Assembly (NCBI RefSeq): GCF_030160655.1
Contig: NZ_BSOT01000005.1
Coordinates: 496,001-560,000 of the forward strand
Length of the DNA stretch: 64,000 bases
Direction of reading: 5' to 3'
DNA from: Agaribacter marinus
GTDB lineage: Bacteria > Pseudomonadota > Gammaproteobacteria > Enterobacterales > Alteromonadaceae
Position 1 is the first letter of the stretch. Every line of letters begins with the position of its first letter. The position numbers and the translations under genes were made by a program. The notes below the pieces were generated by a model, which saw nothing but the letters and a program-made list of their open reading frames with translations, was not told the origin of the DNA and ran no database searches. Of the stretch, positions 25,882 through 34,667 are shown piece after piece.

Positions 25882-27519
25882 TTATGTATTCTGCAATGTT
25901 GTTTGATTAAGTCCATCAGAGACAATGGCTTTACCATCACTTCGAGGGTCGCTAGCAGCGATAAGTTTGTTGTCGTTGATAGTGGTATCATCTAATCCGC
26001 TATCGTTTAAAATAATGGCGCCAGCATGCCCCATTAATTCATTACATTCTTCAACAGTGACGATGTCATGTCCTCTAACACTCAATTCTTTACCTACATA
26101 CTCAGCTAAGTCACGTTCTACTTTTAAGTTATGTGACGCATCGCCCCAGGTTCTACCAAGTAACCAGCGACCAAGCGCGATAGCCTTGTCTAGTGGTTGG
26201 TTATGGTATACGTGTCGCGCAAATAGGGCAGCCTGAGTTTGTGGTTGGCCTTCACCACCCATTGTGCCATATACCATGCGTCTGCCGTCTTTAAGCGCTG
26301 CAAACGCTGGGTTTAACGTATGGAAGGGTTTGAGTCCGGGCCTAAGTGCCTGTTTGTTATTTCGGTCCAACGAAAATGAAGTCCCGCGGTTGTTCCAAAC
26401 AATACCTGTCGACGGACTTACAACGCCGCTACCAAACTCCCAGTAAAGGCTCTGTATATAGCTCACCATTCGCCCGTTCCTATCGCATGCGCCCATCCAT
26501 ATGGTATCGCCATGTTTTGCCTGGTATGGCCAAGGCAGGGCTTTGGATGTATTGATGTTGCTGGCCAATTGTGTGATGTATTCGTCAGTCAATAAAGATT
26601 GTAAATCAATTTCCATTCTTGATTGATCCGTGACATATTTATCACGCAAGATAAATGCTTGTTTAGTGCACTCGATTAATAGATGCACCATGTCTGCATC
26701 GGACGAGACCTTAGCAACTAGTTTGTCGTAAATCGCAAGGGTTAATAATGACGCAATGCCTTGGGTCGGGGCGGGTAAATTGTATAATTGACCTTTGCTA
26801 ATCGTTATCGACAAAGGGGTCATGAGGTCCGCTTTATAGTCACGAAAATCTTCAATGGTGATTGGTGAGCCAGCGGCTTGTAAGTCTGCTGCTAGTTTTT
26901 CAGCAATTTCGCCGCTATAAAAATCATTTAAACCGTTTTTAGAAAGCGTTTCTAGCGTATTTGACAATGCGCTTAGTTTTAGTATTTTGCCTTTTTTGAG
27001 TGCTTTACCTTTAATTAAAAATGGCGAAAAATGTGGGTCAACTGCCAAATCATCAAAGGTCTTAACGCTGGCATCCGACAAGCTCTGTGTGACTTCTATT
27101 CCCCATTTTGCCTGGCTAATCGCAGTGTCTAATAGTTTTGATAAAGCAATGGGTGTTTGCCACTCTTTGCTTATGGACAAGGCTTTCTCCCAACCGGCAA
27201 CCGCACCTGCCATGGTGACAGCAGCGTTTGCACCTCTGGACGGAATTGCATTTTTAATATTCTGGTTAGCGTAGTACTCGATGGTCGCATTTTTAGCGGC
27301 TACGCCACATGCGTCAATAGCAATGGGTTGTTTGCCGGGCTCACTAATTAACCAAAATCCGTCGCCGCCTAAGCCATTCATGTGCGGATATTCAACTGCA
27401 ATAGAGGCTGCTGCAGCAACCATTGCCTCGATTGCTGTACCGCCTTGTACCAATATTTGATTGCCTACACTTGCAGCAGCAAAGTGCGGTGCGGTAAAGG
27501 CTACTTTAGATGTCTTCAT
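25882..27519 (-). CDS. Gamma-glutamyltransferase-family Ntn hydrolase, oxamate amidohydrolase-like (HpxW)
   Basis: 545-residue self-processing Ntn hydrolase of the GGT family without a signal peptide, hence cytoplasmic. The predicted cleavage threonine is Thr at about 339 in KHGDTIWMGACD. The GDT-I/V-W form, followed by YWEFGSGVVSPSTGIVW and NNRGTSFSL, is that of the YwrD/HpxW branch rather than periplasmic glutathione-degrading GGT, whose site is TTHxS. The oxyanion glycines are in GTMGGEGQPQTQ. Klebsiella HpxW hydrolyses oxamate to oxalate and ammonia. The start overlaps the amidase stop by one base. Role in this organism inferred from family branch plus operon. Confidence 0.8.
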   Translation of the reverse strand: MKTSKVAFTAPHFAAASVGNQILVQGGTAIEAMVAAAASIAVEYPHMNGLGGDGFWLISEPGKQPIAIDACGVAAKNATIEYYANQNIKNAIPSRGANAAVTMAGAVAGWEKALSISKEWQTPIALSKLLDTAISQAKWGIEVTQSLSDASVKTFDDLAVDPHFSPFLIKGKALKKGKILKLSALSNTLETLSKNGLNDFYSGEIAEKLAADLQAAGSPITIEDFRDYKADLMTPLSITISKGQLYNLPAPTQGIASLLTLAIYDKLVAKVSSDADMVHLLIECTKQAFILRDKYVTDQSRMEIDLQSLLTDEYITQLASNINTSKALPWPYQAKHGDTIWMGACDRNGRMVSYIQSLYWEFGSGVVSPSTGIVWNNRGTSFSLDRNNKQALRPGLKPFHTLNPAFAALKDGRRMVYGTMGGEGQPQTQAALFARHVYHNQPLDKAIALGRWLLGRTWGDASHNLKVERDLAEYVGKELSVRGHDIVTVEECNELMGHAGAIILNDSGLDDTTINDNKLIAASDPRSDGKAIVSDGLNQTTLQNT

Positions 27520-28724
27520 TATTTAATTCCATCCAGTAATTGCGCCATTTTCATTAGTGTTATATCGCTATGTTTAGGCCCAATAATTGATACGCCACAT
27601 GGTGCTTCGTTATATATAAATTTGGGGAGATGAATTTGTGGTAAACCTGCCAATCCAGCAAATGCAGTTAAATTGAGTAATGTATTCCGATATGCAGCAA
27701 GGCTATCGGCAGACGCATTCAACAACGGCGCTATACCTGGTGTCGTCGGTAATAAAATAAAATCTATGTTTTCAAATGTTTTCGCAAGGTATACGCAAAA
27801 TGCGTTTTGGCTTATTTTTGCGGCCTTCACTTGCTCGGCAGTGATTGTACTACACCAATCAAAGCGTGACTTGATATCTGGGGCAATATTGGGTTGCTGT
27901 TCAGTTAGCCAATTTCCATGTTGTTGCCAAATCTCTGCGCCTTGCAACACTTTAAATGTGTCTGATAACGGATACAAATTTAGATCGATATCGATTGACG
28001 AGCATGCAATATTTTTATCTGAGAGTTTGCTTAACCATGTGTTTATCTGATCGCGGTGCTGTGCTGAATCAACGAATGCATCTACGACACCAAATTTAAC
28101 ATTAGTGATATCGGCTTTTATTCGAGCATCGCCAACCTTAGATTTTGTTTGATACTCATCGCTTATTTGAATAATGGCAGTCATTACGTCTTCCAAGACT
28201 GCCAATTCCTTACTCATTATGCCGACGGTGTCAAATGATGGCGCTAACGCAACCATGTTATCTGTGGCGATAACGCCATGTGAAGGGCGCATGCCATATA
28301 AGCCGTTGTAACTTGACGGTACACGAATAGACCCACCGGTATCTGTGCCTAAGCCAATGTCAGCTTGATTACTGGCAACAGCGACGGCTGAGCCACTCGA
28401 TGAGCCGCCTGGTAGCCTGTCGGGGTTGCTCGGGTTGCTTGGTGTACCATAATGGATATTTTGACCATTTAAACTGTATGCCAACTCATCTGTCACTGTT
28501 TTACCTACATATCGTGCACCTAAACTTAGTAGTTTGAGCACACTACTATGTGTCTGCTGCGGAATGTCATGACTTTTTAACCAATCAGGGTTACCCGCAC
28601 TAGTTGCTTCTCCGGCCACGTGAAATAAATCTTTGACGGCTAAACGTAAACCATAGAGTGTTTGGTTTTTATCTACGCTGGATGTTTCAAGCGCAGGTGC
28701 ATGTGTGACAAAAGGAGATGCCAT
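27519..28724 (-). CDS. Amidase-signature enzyme (HpxY/AtzE-like)
   Basis: 401-residue amidase-signature hydrolase with the Ser-cisSer-Lys triad: Lys31 in LAVKDLFHVAG, the serine cluster GGSSSGSAVAVAS (about 107-117) and the nucleophile in DTGGSIRVPS (about 130). It is shorter than typical members (450-500 residues), mostly by a trimmed C-terminus, as for some small-amide hydrolases. First gene of the reverse-strand operon; its promoter region carries the RpiR-type palindrome at 28846-28861. By analogy with Klebsiella hpxWXYZ it may cleave oxalurate to oxamate; the HpxX and HpxZ companions were not found. Confidence 0.8.
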   Translation of the reverse strand: MASPFVTHAPALETSSVDKNQTLYGLRLAVKDLFHVAGEATSAGNPDWLKSHDIPQQTHSSVLKLLSLGARYVGKTVTDELAYSLNGQNIHYGTPSNPSNPDRLPGGSSSGSAVAVASNQADIGLGTDTGGSIRVPSSYNGLYGMRPSHGVIATDNMVALAPSFDTVGIMSKELAVLEDVMTAIIQISDEYQTKSKVGDARIKADITNVKFGVVDAFVDSAQHRDQINTWLSKLSDKNIACSSIDIDLNLYPLSDTFKVLQGAEIWQQHGNWLTEQQPNIAPDIKSRFDWCSTITAEQVKAAKISQNAFCVYLAKTFENIDFILLPTTPGIAPLLNASADSLAAYRNTLLNLTAFAGLAGLPQIHLPKFIYNEAPCGVSIIGPKHSDITLMKMAQLLDGIK

Positions 28725-28845
28725 GTTATTTGAGTATCCTACAGTGTTTAGAGTCTGTTAATTGTACTGAATTTGGTACTGCTACTTTTAGTCAAGTAGG
28801 CGCAAAGTAAACGTAGAAAACGAAACCTTTAGCATTATATGCATA

Positions 28846-28861
28846 TGAAACAATTGTTTCA
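28846..28861. promoter_or_regulatory. Palindromic operator TGAAACAATTGTTTCA upstream of the amidase operon
   Basis: A perfect 16-base palindrome about 122 bases before the amidase start. Its half-site TGAAAC is also the core of the inverted repeat in front of the rpiR-type gene, so both are probably bound by that regulator. Confidence 0.65.
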
Positions 28862-28868
28862 CTTCAAT

Positions 28869-28885
28869 GTCAAGTGAAACTTGAC
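28869..28885. promoter_or_regulatory. Second palindrome in the amidase promoter region
   Basis: GTCAAGT - GAA - ACTTGAC, perfect 7-base arms with a 3-base centre, seven bases from the first palindrome and containing GTGAAAC. It may be a second regulator site or belong to another factor. Confidence 0.45.
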
Positions 28886-28949
28886 TGTTTGGTCAATAAA
28901 ATAATAGCGATGATCATTGCATGAATTCAAAACATGCGTGATGTGTGGA

Positions 28950-29783
28950 CTATGACAACTCGTCAAATTCGTTGTAGAGATCGGATATCGCCGCTGCGCG
29001 TTGTTGCCCTTCGCCTGCACAGTATTTAAATACGCGATTGCATATCAACGAAATGACGGCCATCGGCGCAGCGTAACTATCGAATGGCTGAGATTGGCCC
29101 AATTGACACACAAACAAGTGAGAGACTTGTTGATTAAATACTTGACCACTTGGATCCGCTAACAACAAGGTAGTTTTGCCATTTAATTGCTCAACCAGCT
29201 TAGGAAAAATTCTAGGGCGTCGTCTAAAGCCGAGCAAGATAATAAAGTCATCGTTGGTGAAGCCAACGACATCTTCGGAAATAGTCTGTCCAGGTTGAGG
29301 TAACAAAAATACGTTTTCACGCAATTGTTTGAGTTGTTGGCGAAAGTTAATAGCCATCGGATACGAATTCCGATAACCAAATATTATCACACGTTTAGCA
29401 CTGGATATCTTTCTGGCTACATCGTCAATTTCGTTATCTGATAAGCCTTGAAAGCTGGATTCCAAATTCGCTATTTCTTGAGAGAAACTGTCATTTTTGT
29501 TACCCGCTTGAGCGACGGGAAAGCCTTTGTCACGTTTTTGAAGCATGGTGCTTTTTGCATCTTGATGCGATTCGTAACCAAGTTGTCTAAAGAATCTGCT
29601 GACCGTTGCTTTTGAGGTTTTGGACGCTGCTGCAATATCGGCAACGGACATAGTAATGACCGCTAAGGGGTTTTGTTGAATAAAGTTAGCGATATTTCGG
29701 GCATTGGGTGAAAGGCTTGCATATTGCTTTTCAATTAATTTATTGATGCTCGTTGATTTAGGCAAAGGCTTTCTCTGTCGCAA
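28950..29783 (-). CDS. RpiR-family transcriptional regulator (HTH + SIS)
   Basis: 277-residue regulator with an N-terminal HTH_6 domain (about 15-90, SVADIAAASKTSKATVSRFFRQLGY) and a C-terminal SIS domain (about 120-250, RVIIFGYRNSYPMA) that normally binds a phosphosugar or other small ligand. The only plausible start is the TTG at 29783, because an in-frame TGA lies shortly upstream; the palindrome 29788-29828 sits almost directly against it, implying autoregulation. It precedes the amidase operon on the same strand with 225 bases between. RpiR-type regulators are known for purine/ureide genes in Klebsiella, in line with the operon contents. Confidence 0.85.
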   Translation of the reverse strand: MRQRKPLPKSTSINKLIEKQYASLSPNARNIANFIQQNPLAVITMSVADIAAASKTSKATVSRFFRQLGYESHQDAKSTMLQKRDKGFPVAQAGNKNDSFSQEIANLESSFQGLSDNEIDDVARKISSAKRVIIFGYRNSYPMAINFRQQLKQLRENVFLLPQPGQTISEDVVGFTNDDFIILLGFRRRPRIFPKLVEQLNGKTTLLLADPSGQVFNQQVSHLFVCQLGQSQPFDSYAAPMAVISLICNRVFKYCAGEGQQRAAAISDLYNEFDELS

Positions 29784-29787
29784 TAAT

Positions 29788-29828
29788 GAAATACTGTTTC
29801 ATTCTATATAAAAATGAAACAGTATTTC
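29788..29828. promoter_or_regulatory. Perfect 15-bp-arm inverted repeat in the RpiR gene promoter
   Basis: Arms 29788-29802 (GAAATACTGTTTCAT) and 29814-29828 are exact complements, with an 11-base AT-rich spacer containing TATATA, which could be the -10 box. Binding here would block the regulator's own promoter. The internal GTTTCA/TGAAAC halves match the amidase-promoter palindrome. Confidence 0.7.
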
Positions 29829-29861
29829 AAGCCATTACTACTCATCAGCGCAATGTATCAT

Positions 29862-30695
29862 TTAAACTAGGCTTATATGCGTTTTATGAATAACTATCTT
29901 TTTGTCCTTATATAACTGACCAATAGCCTTTTTGTATGCGTTTTTGCTTACGTTAAAGCGATGTTGAATATCTTCAGGACTACTTTTATCCGTTAAACTT
30001 GAAATGCCGTCATGCGCCTGTAAATCATCTAAAATTTGGCTAACAAGATCTTTTCTCCCGCCTTGATCTTGACGCTGTAATTGCAGATCAATCTTACCGT
30101 CGCTGCGTATTTGCTTAATGAACCCAGTCATTGATTGACCTATCCGTACTCGTTTGAACAATTCACTTTTATACAGCAAACCAGCATATTTTTGATCGAC
30201 GATAGCCTTAAATCCAAGGGGGGTTTCTGCGTAAATGAGTAAATCTACTTGTTGTGTGTAGTCCCAGTTTTCGGGTGCATCAGCCAAGTATTTCTCAATT
30301 TTGCTGCTTGCGGCTAATTGTTTTTTGTACGGATCATGAAAGAGGGTAACGATCGTTTGCATGTTTTCTTGTACTTTACTGTGTAAATGGTCTCTTGGCA
30401 TGAAAAGATCAGGCTTAATCCCCCAATCTATAAATGCACCCGCTCGGATAATCGATTTAACCTTTAGGGAAACAAATTGACCCATGCTCAATTTTACGTT
30501 GTCGCATGTGCCTTGCAGCTCGCCGTCTTCGTTGTAATATACAAAAGCCTGAATTATTTGGCCTTCAGTATAGCTATCACTAACATACGGAATAAATACC
30601 TTGTCTTCTGAATCTTGTTCGTTGTCGATTGCGTATACGCCCATTGGCAGGGTTTCTAGGACTTTCAGTTGGTTATATTTACCGGGAGTTAGCAT
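29862..30695 (-). CDS. CvfB/YitL-like S1 RNA-binding protein
   Basis: 277-residue protein of the conserved virulence factor B family: several S1-type OB folds followed by a C-terminal winged helix. Seen: MGQFVSLKVKSIIRAGAFIDWGIKPDLFMPRDH (split here by its S1 core GAFIDWG near residue 95), YAGLLYKSELF and IGQSMTGFIKQIRSDGKIDLQLQ as the next S1 repeat, and a terminal helix region with RFNVSKNAYKKAIGQLYKDK. It is monocistronic, divergent from the 5-oxoprolinase operon with about 38 bases between start codons. Likely binds RNA; the cellular target is unknown. Confidence 0.85.
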   Translation of the reverse strand: MLTPGKYNQLKVLETLPMGVYAIDNEQDSEDKVFIPYVSDSYTEGQIIQAFVYYNEDGELQGTCDNVKLSMGQFVSLKVKSIIRAGAFIDWGIKPDLFMPRDHLHSKVQENMQTIVTLFHDPYKKQLAASSKIEKYLADAPENWDYTQQVDLLIYAETPLGFKAIVDQKYAGLLYKSELFKRVRIGQSMTGFIKQIRSDGKIDLQLQRQDQGGRKDLVSQILDDLQAHDGISSLTDKSSPEDIQHRFNVSKNAYKKAIGQLYKDKKIVIHKTHISLV

Positions 30696-30732
30696 CTATT
30701 TCATCTCATGTTAGTATGCGCGCAGTATATCA

Positions 30733-31482
30733 ATGATTGAGCAAGTAGCCACAATGAAATTAAATGCAGATTTAGGCGAGAACTATGGCAATTGGCAACA
30801 AGACGTTGACGCTGATGTCATGCCATATATTGACCAAGCGAATATTGCCTGCGGGTATCATGCTGGCGATGCCAAAACGATGCAGGCTACGCTTTCATTG
30901 GCGAAACAATATGGCGTTGATATTGGGGCACATCCATCGTACCCAGATTTGCAAGGGTTTGGGCGACGTAGTATGAGCATTCCAAGAGAAGATTTAGTAC
31001 CAATTATTCACGCACAAATTGCTACATTAGAAGGGATGGCAAAATGCCAAGGTTTGCATGTTAAATATGTAAAGCCTCATGGCGCTTTGTATAACGATAT
31101 GATGAAAGATACCGAAGTATTTGAAGATATTGCGGTTGCAATACATGAATACCACACGCAATACCCTCTTATGATTCAGTCGTTAGCTAACAACGATAGG
31201 CAAATTGAAATTGCTGAAAAATACAATGTGTCGTTGATGTATGAGGCCTTTGCAGATAGACGGTATACAGCCTCTGGTCGACTGCAATCACGTCAAGGCG
31301 CGGGGGCAGTCTTAAATGCGCAACAAACGCTAGCCCAAGCAAAAGCGTTAATAGACTCGGGGACAGTTACCACAAATTCTGGAGAGCAAATACACCTGAA
31401 GATAAATAGCCTATGTGTGCATGGGGACAATCCTGAAGCCCTAAGTGTTGTAAAAAAGATCCGCATGTTGTTGAGTGATTAG
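30733..31482 (+). CDS. pxpA: 5-oxoprolinase subunit A
   Basis: LamB/YcsF-family subunit of the ATP-dependent 5-oxoprolinase that opens pyroglutamate to glutamate together with PxpB and PxpC. Motifs: LNADLGENYGNW, ANIACGYHAGDAKTM, GAHPSYPDLQGFGRR, KYVKPHGALYNDM and a C-terminal LCVHGDNPEA. E. coli PxpA starts right at the M-K-x-L-N-A-D-L-G segment, so the ATG at 30754 (242 residues) may be the true start; neither candidate has a strong ribosome site. First gene of the pxpABC-dat operon. Confidence 0.9.
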   Translation: MIEQVATMKLNADLGENYGNWQQDVDADVMPYIDQANIACGYHAGDAKTMQATLSLAKQYGVDIGAHPSYPDLQGFGRRSMSIPREDLVPIIHAQIATLEGMAKCQGLHVKYVKPHGALYNDMMKDTEVFEDIAVAIHEYHTQYPLMIQSLANNDRQIEIAEKYNVSLMYEAFADRRYTASGRLQSRQGAGAVLNAQQTLAQAKALIDSGTVTTNSGEQIHLKINSLCVHGDNPEALSVVKKIRMLLSD

Positions 31483-31490
31483 GGCGTTAC

Positions 31491-32309
31491 ATGTTGCACA
31501 ATGACCTTGAATTGCAGGTAGTAGCAGAAGATGCTTTGTTAGTTTGTTTTGCAAATGCTAAAAGTTGTGTCGGTTTGCCTGAACAGAGCCAACATACGAC
31601 ATTGTCATTGAACGACAAAAATGCCATGATTTCGAGTATATTCAACCATATACTTAACGCTAAACCTACATGGTTAATCGACTTAACGCCAGCATTTGAA
31701 ACACTCTTAATTACCTATAACATATTTTTGGCTGACCAGTGGCTAGTCAAAACCTATGTTCGCGAAACACTAAATGAATTGAGCAAAATAGGTATGAGTG
31801 ATACCGGGCGCAGTCCAAATGCTCTCATTCGTCGTATTCCGGTGCTTTATGGTGGTGATGACCCATCGAGACCGCATGACGTAAGTGCTGTATGTGATTT
31901 GCATAACATCAGCGAATCTGCCCTCGTAACTTTGCACAATAGCTGTTCCTATAAGGTATATGCCGTTGGCTTTTTGCCTAATTTTGCCTACTTAGGAGAA
32001 TTATCCGATAAATTGAATACGCCGCGTTTGTCTTCGCCCAGAACTAAGGTGCCGGCAGGTGCGGTGGCGATAGCAGATAAGCAAACGGCAATATATCCAC
32101 AACAATCTCAAGGGGGATGGCATATTGTTGGCTACACCCCACTTAGTCTAGATTCATCTATTAATAAACAGTCTCATCATCAAAATTTGCATGACCAAGT
32201 TGCTAAGATCACCTTTAAAGTGGGAGATACGGTCGAATTTTTTGCAATTGATGACGATGAGTTTGTTGAAATTCAGCAACGAGAGAACACATATTGTGCT
32301 GTTAAGTAG
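31491..32309 (+). CDS. pxpB: 5-oxoprolinase subunit B
   Basis: KipI/PxpB-family subunit, 272 residues. Diagnostic stretches are IPVLYGGDDPSRPHDV in the middle, YKVYAVGFLPNFAYLGEL, PRLSSPRTKVPAGAVAIADKQTAIYPQQSQGGWHIVG (family core, about residues 185-220, key residues R-x-K-V-P-A-G-S/A-V and GGW) and a terminal GDTVEFFAI. The N-terminal 90 residues are more divergent. Eight bases after pxpA, eleven before pxpC. Confidence 0.9.
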   Translation: MLHNDLELQVVAEDALLVCFANAKSCVGLPEQSQHTTLSLNDKNAMISSIFNHILNAKPTWLIDLTPAFETLLITYNIFLADQWLVKTYVRETLNELSKIGMSDTGRSPNALIRRIPVLYGGDDPSRPHDVSAVCDLHNISESALVTLHNSCSYKVYAVGFLPNFAYLGELSDKLNTPRLSSPRTKVPAGAVAIADKQTAIYPQQSQGGWHIVGYTPLSLDSSINKQSHHQNLHDQVAKITFKVGDTVEFFAIDDDEFVEIQQRENTYCAVK

Positions 32310-32320
32310 CGTTATTCTTT

Positions 32321-33307
32321 ATGTTTAGCATTGAGCAATGTGGTTTTCATATTCAGTTGGTAGACAGCGGACGGAAGTTTTGCCAATTTTTGGGTAACAC
32401 TCAGTCTGGTCCAATGGATTGGGTCAGTTATCATTTAGCCAACGCGATTGTGAATAATTTACCAGAGGAGAATAGTGCAGCGCTTGAGTGTATAGGCGAG
32501 CTTACCCTATTTGCAGAGTCAACAACGACATGCTCGGTCACTGGGGCGTGTGACGACGTTTTCATCAATGACAGAAAACATAAAGCGACAGATTTACTTG
32601 AACTTAAGGTAGGTGATAGGTTACGCGTACCCTCTACATCTTTTGGATTACGATATTATGTCGCATTTTCTGGTGGTATAGATGCGCCTAAATATTATGG
32701 AAGTGTATGTGATGTGTTTAAAGAACAGACAGGGGGCTTAAGTGGTTTTGGAGAAGGTTTAACCGTTGGAAGCCGTTTCACGCTATTAAAACCTAGCTCA
32801 GACCGTCGTTCACATGTTCGCGAGGCCACGTTGAACTCCAGCAAATTGAACGCCAGAAAACGAGACGCGCTTATCTTACAATACTTGAATATGGCAAAAC
32901 TCTTTTCATCGCCAATAAAAATCCCGTTGATATTGGCTTATCAAGATGCACGTTTTACCTTAGCGCAAAAGAGTTTGTTTTTTAGTGATACTTACCAAGT
33001 AAGTCCACAACATAGCAGAATGGGCATTCGCATGTCTGGCAGAGCCCTTCATTATGCTGAAAAATCTTTGTATTCTGAAGGCATAAGTAACGGCAGCGTA
33101 CAAATTGCTGGAGACGGTCAGCCGATGATTTTATTGGCGGATAGGCAAACCATTGGTGGATACCCTAAAATTGGCAGTGTTGGTGGGTACGGATTAGCTA
33201 GACTGGGGCAAGTGAAAACTGGTGATAAGATTATTTTTTATCCAGTAAGTGCTGAAGAATGCCGCCAACAACGCTTAATCAGTATGGAACTACTTCACCA
33301 ACTTTAA
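32321..33307 (+). CDS. pxpC: 5-oxoprolinase subunit C
   Basis: KipA/PxpC-family subunit, 328 residues. Seen: GPMDWVSYHLAN near residue 30, the conserved GLRYYVAFSGGID, VSPQHSRMGIRMSG, SEGISNGSVQIAGDGQPMILLADRQT-type core (about 255-280) and GGYPKIGSVGGYGLARLGQ near the end. Completes the PxpABC enzyme; the aminotransferase follows 49 bases later. Confidence 0.9.
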   Translation: MFSIEQCGFHIQLVDSGRKFCQFLGNTQSGPMDWVSYHLANAIVNNLPEENSAALECIGELTLFAESTTTCSVTGACDDVFINDRKHKATDLLELKVGDRLRVPSTSFGLRYYVAFSGGIDAPKYYGSVCDVFKEQTGGLSGFGEGLTVGSRFTLLKPSSDRRSHVREATLNSSKLNARKRDALILQYLNMAKLFSSPIKIPLILAYQDARFTLAQKSLFFSDTYQVSPQHSRMGIRMSGRALHYAEKSLYSEGISNGSVQIAGDGQPMILLADRQTIGGYPKIGSVGGYGLARLGQVKTGDKIIFYPVSAEECRQQRLISMELLHQL

Positions 33308-33356
33308 AAAATGCGTATTATGTGCTTAATCACATAACAACGTTTAAGCAATCGTC

Positions 33357-34217
33357 ATGACGGATCAACTTGTATATCTGAATGGTAACTTTGTGCCAAA
33401 GACTGAAGCCACTATCTCGCCTATGGACAGAGGCTTTTTATTTGGAGACGGCATCTACGAAGTTATTCCATGTTACGAAGGAAAGCCAGTAGGTTTAGCA
33501 TTGCATTTGGCGCGTATGCGTCAAGGGTTGGCTGCCTTGGACATAAACTACAGCTTAAACATCAATGAATGGTCAAGCAATATCGACGCGCTGATTGCTC
33601 CGTTTGACGGGGATGCAAGTGTATATTTGCATGTGTCTCGTGGTACTGATAACAAACGCTATCACGCTTATCCTTCAAATATACAGCCAACGGTGTTTGC
33701 GTATGCTTTTCCTATCGCACCATCTCAACCCTTAGACAAAGACGAAGCAAAGGTGTTTAAAGTAAAAACACAAGAGGATTTGCGCTGGAAGCGCTGCCAT
33801 ATTAAGTCGACGTCTTTGCTTGGCAATGTAATGCATTTTCAGCAAGGGCAGGATTCAGGTGTAGACGAAGTACTTTTATATAACCAGCAAAACGAATTGA
33901 CCGAAGCGGCAGCATGTAATCTGTATGTTGTGAAAAATAATGTGGTAGCGACACCGCCACTAGACAATCAAATACTGCCAGGTATTACTCGACATATACT
34001 GTTGCATGCGATGCGTGACTCAGGTGTCTTAGAGGTGCAAGAGCGTGTTATTAAAAAGGACGAATTGACTGTGGCGGATGAAGTATGGATTTCGAGTTCA
34101 AGTAAAGAAGTAGCGGCTGTTGTTGAAGTAGATGGGAAGTTAATTGGTGATGGGCGACCTGGTGATGCATGGCTGGTCGCCCAGAGTATATATAACGACT
34201 ACAAATTTAAAATGTGA
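33357..34217 (+). CDS. dat: D-amino-acid transaminase (class IV aminotransferase)
   Basis: 286-residue PLP enzyme of the D-alanine aminotransferase type: ISPMDRGFLFGDGIYEVIP near residue 20, the PLP lysine in CHIKSTSLLGN at Lys150, EVLLYNQQNELTEAAACNLYVV and ILPGITRH. It interconverts D-amino acids and 2-oxo acids, typically D-glutamate and D-alanine. Downstream of pxpC in probable operon; D-glutamate/D-pyroglutamate recycling would link the two activities, though this is inference. Ends 21 bases from the convergent fur gene. Confidence 0.85.
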   Translation: MTDQLVYLNGNFVPKTEATISPMDRGFLFGDGIYEVIPCYEGKPVGLALHLARMRQGLAALDINYSLNINEWSSNIDALIAPFDGDASVYLHVSRGTDNKRYHAYPSNIQPTVFAYAFPIAPSQPLDKDEAKVFKVKTQEDLRWKRCHIKSTSLLGNVMHFQQGQDSGVDEVLLYNQQNELTEAAACNLYVVKNNVVATPPLDNQILPGITRHILLHAMRDSGVLEVQERVIKKDELTVADEVWISSSSKEVAAVVEVDGKLIGDGRPGDAWLVAQSIYNDYKFKM

Positions 34218-34238
34218 CTTAGTTTGTGATGCAAAACC

Positions 34239-34667
34239 TTAATCGGTATCGTTTTCGCAGTTTACTTTAGTGCATTCACCATAGAGGTACAAACTATGGT
34301 TGGTGAGTTTAATGCTATTTTCTTTGGCGATCGATTCTTGTCGCTCTTCAATAACATTGTCTTCGAATTCGATGACTTTCCCACAGGTTAAGCAAACTAG
34401 ATGGTCGTGATGCGCCTTTTGGCTAATTTCAAACACCGACTTTCCACCTTCAAAGTGGTGGCGATTCAAAATGCCAGCATCATCAAATTGATTTAATACT
34501 CGATAGACCGTCGCCAAACCAATTTCTTCTTCCATGTCGATAAGTTTTTTATACACATCTTCTGCACTGATATGCTGATTTTCAGGCTCTTGAAGAATTT
34601 CTAAAATCTTTAAACGAGGTAGCGTAACTTTTAGGCCGGCTTTTTTTAATTCTTTGTTTTGGTCCAT
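34239..34667 (-). CDS. fur: Ferric uptake regulator Fur
   Basis: Iron-sensing repressor. From the ATG at 34667 the 142-residue protein begins with the canonical LKKAGLKVTLPRLKILEIL, preceded by a ribosome site AGGA 6 bases upstream; the longer reading to 34739 adds 24 residues absent from Fur and is rejected. The winged helix (IGLATVYRVLNQFDDAGIL), the His-rich metal site AHHDHLVCLTCGKVIEF with its CxxC, and the C-terminal HSLYLYGECTKVNC are complete. The promoter region contains the repeat element at 34754-34888. Confidence 0.95.
   Translation of the reverse strand: MDQNKELKKAGLKVTLPRLKILEILQEPENQHISAEDVYKKLIDMEEEIGLATVYRVLNQFDDAGILNRHHFEGGKSVFEISQKAHHDHLVCLTCGKVIEFEDNVIEERQESIAKENSIKLTNHSLYLYGECTKVNCENDTD

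Noticed and set aside
30733-34217. A gamma-glutamyl (glutathione) cycle formed by the GGT-family enzyme and 5-oxoprolinase
   Set aside because: The GGT-family protein lacks a signal peptide, has the HpxW/YwrD-type GDT site, and is in a separate operon; direct linkage to PxpABC is not supported.
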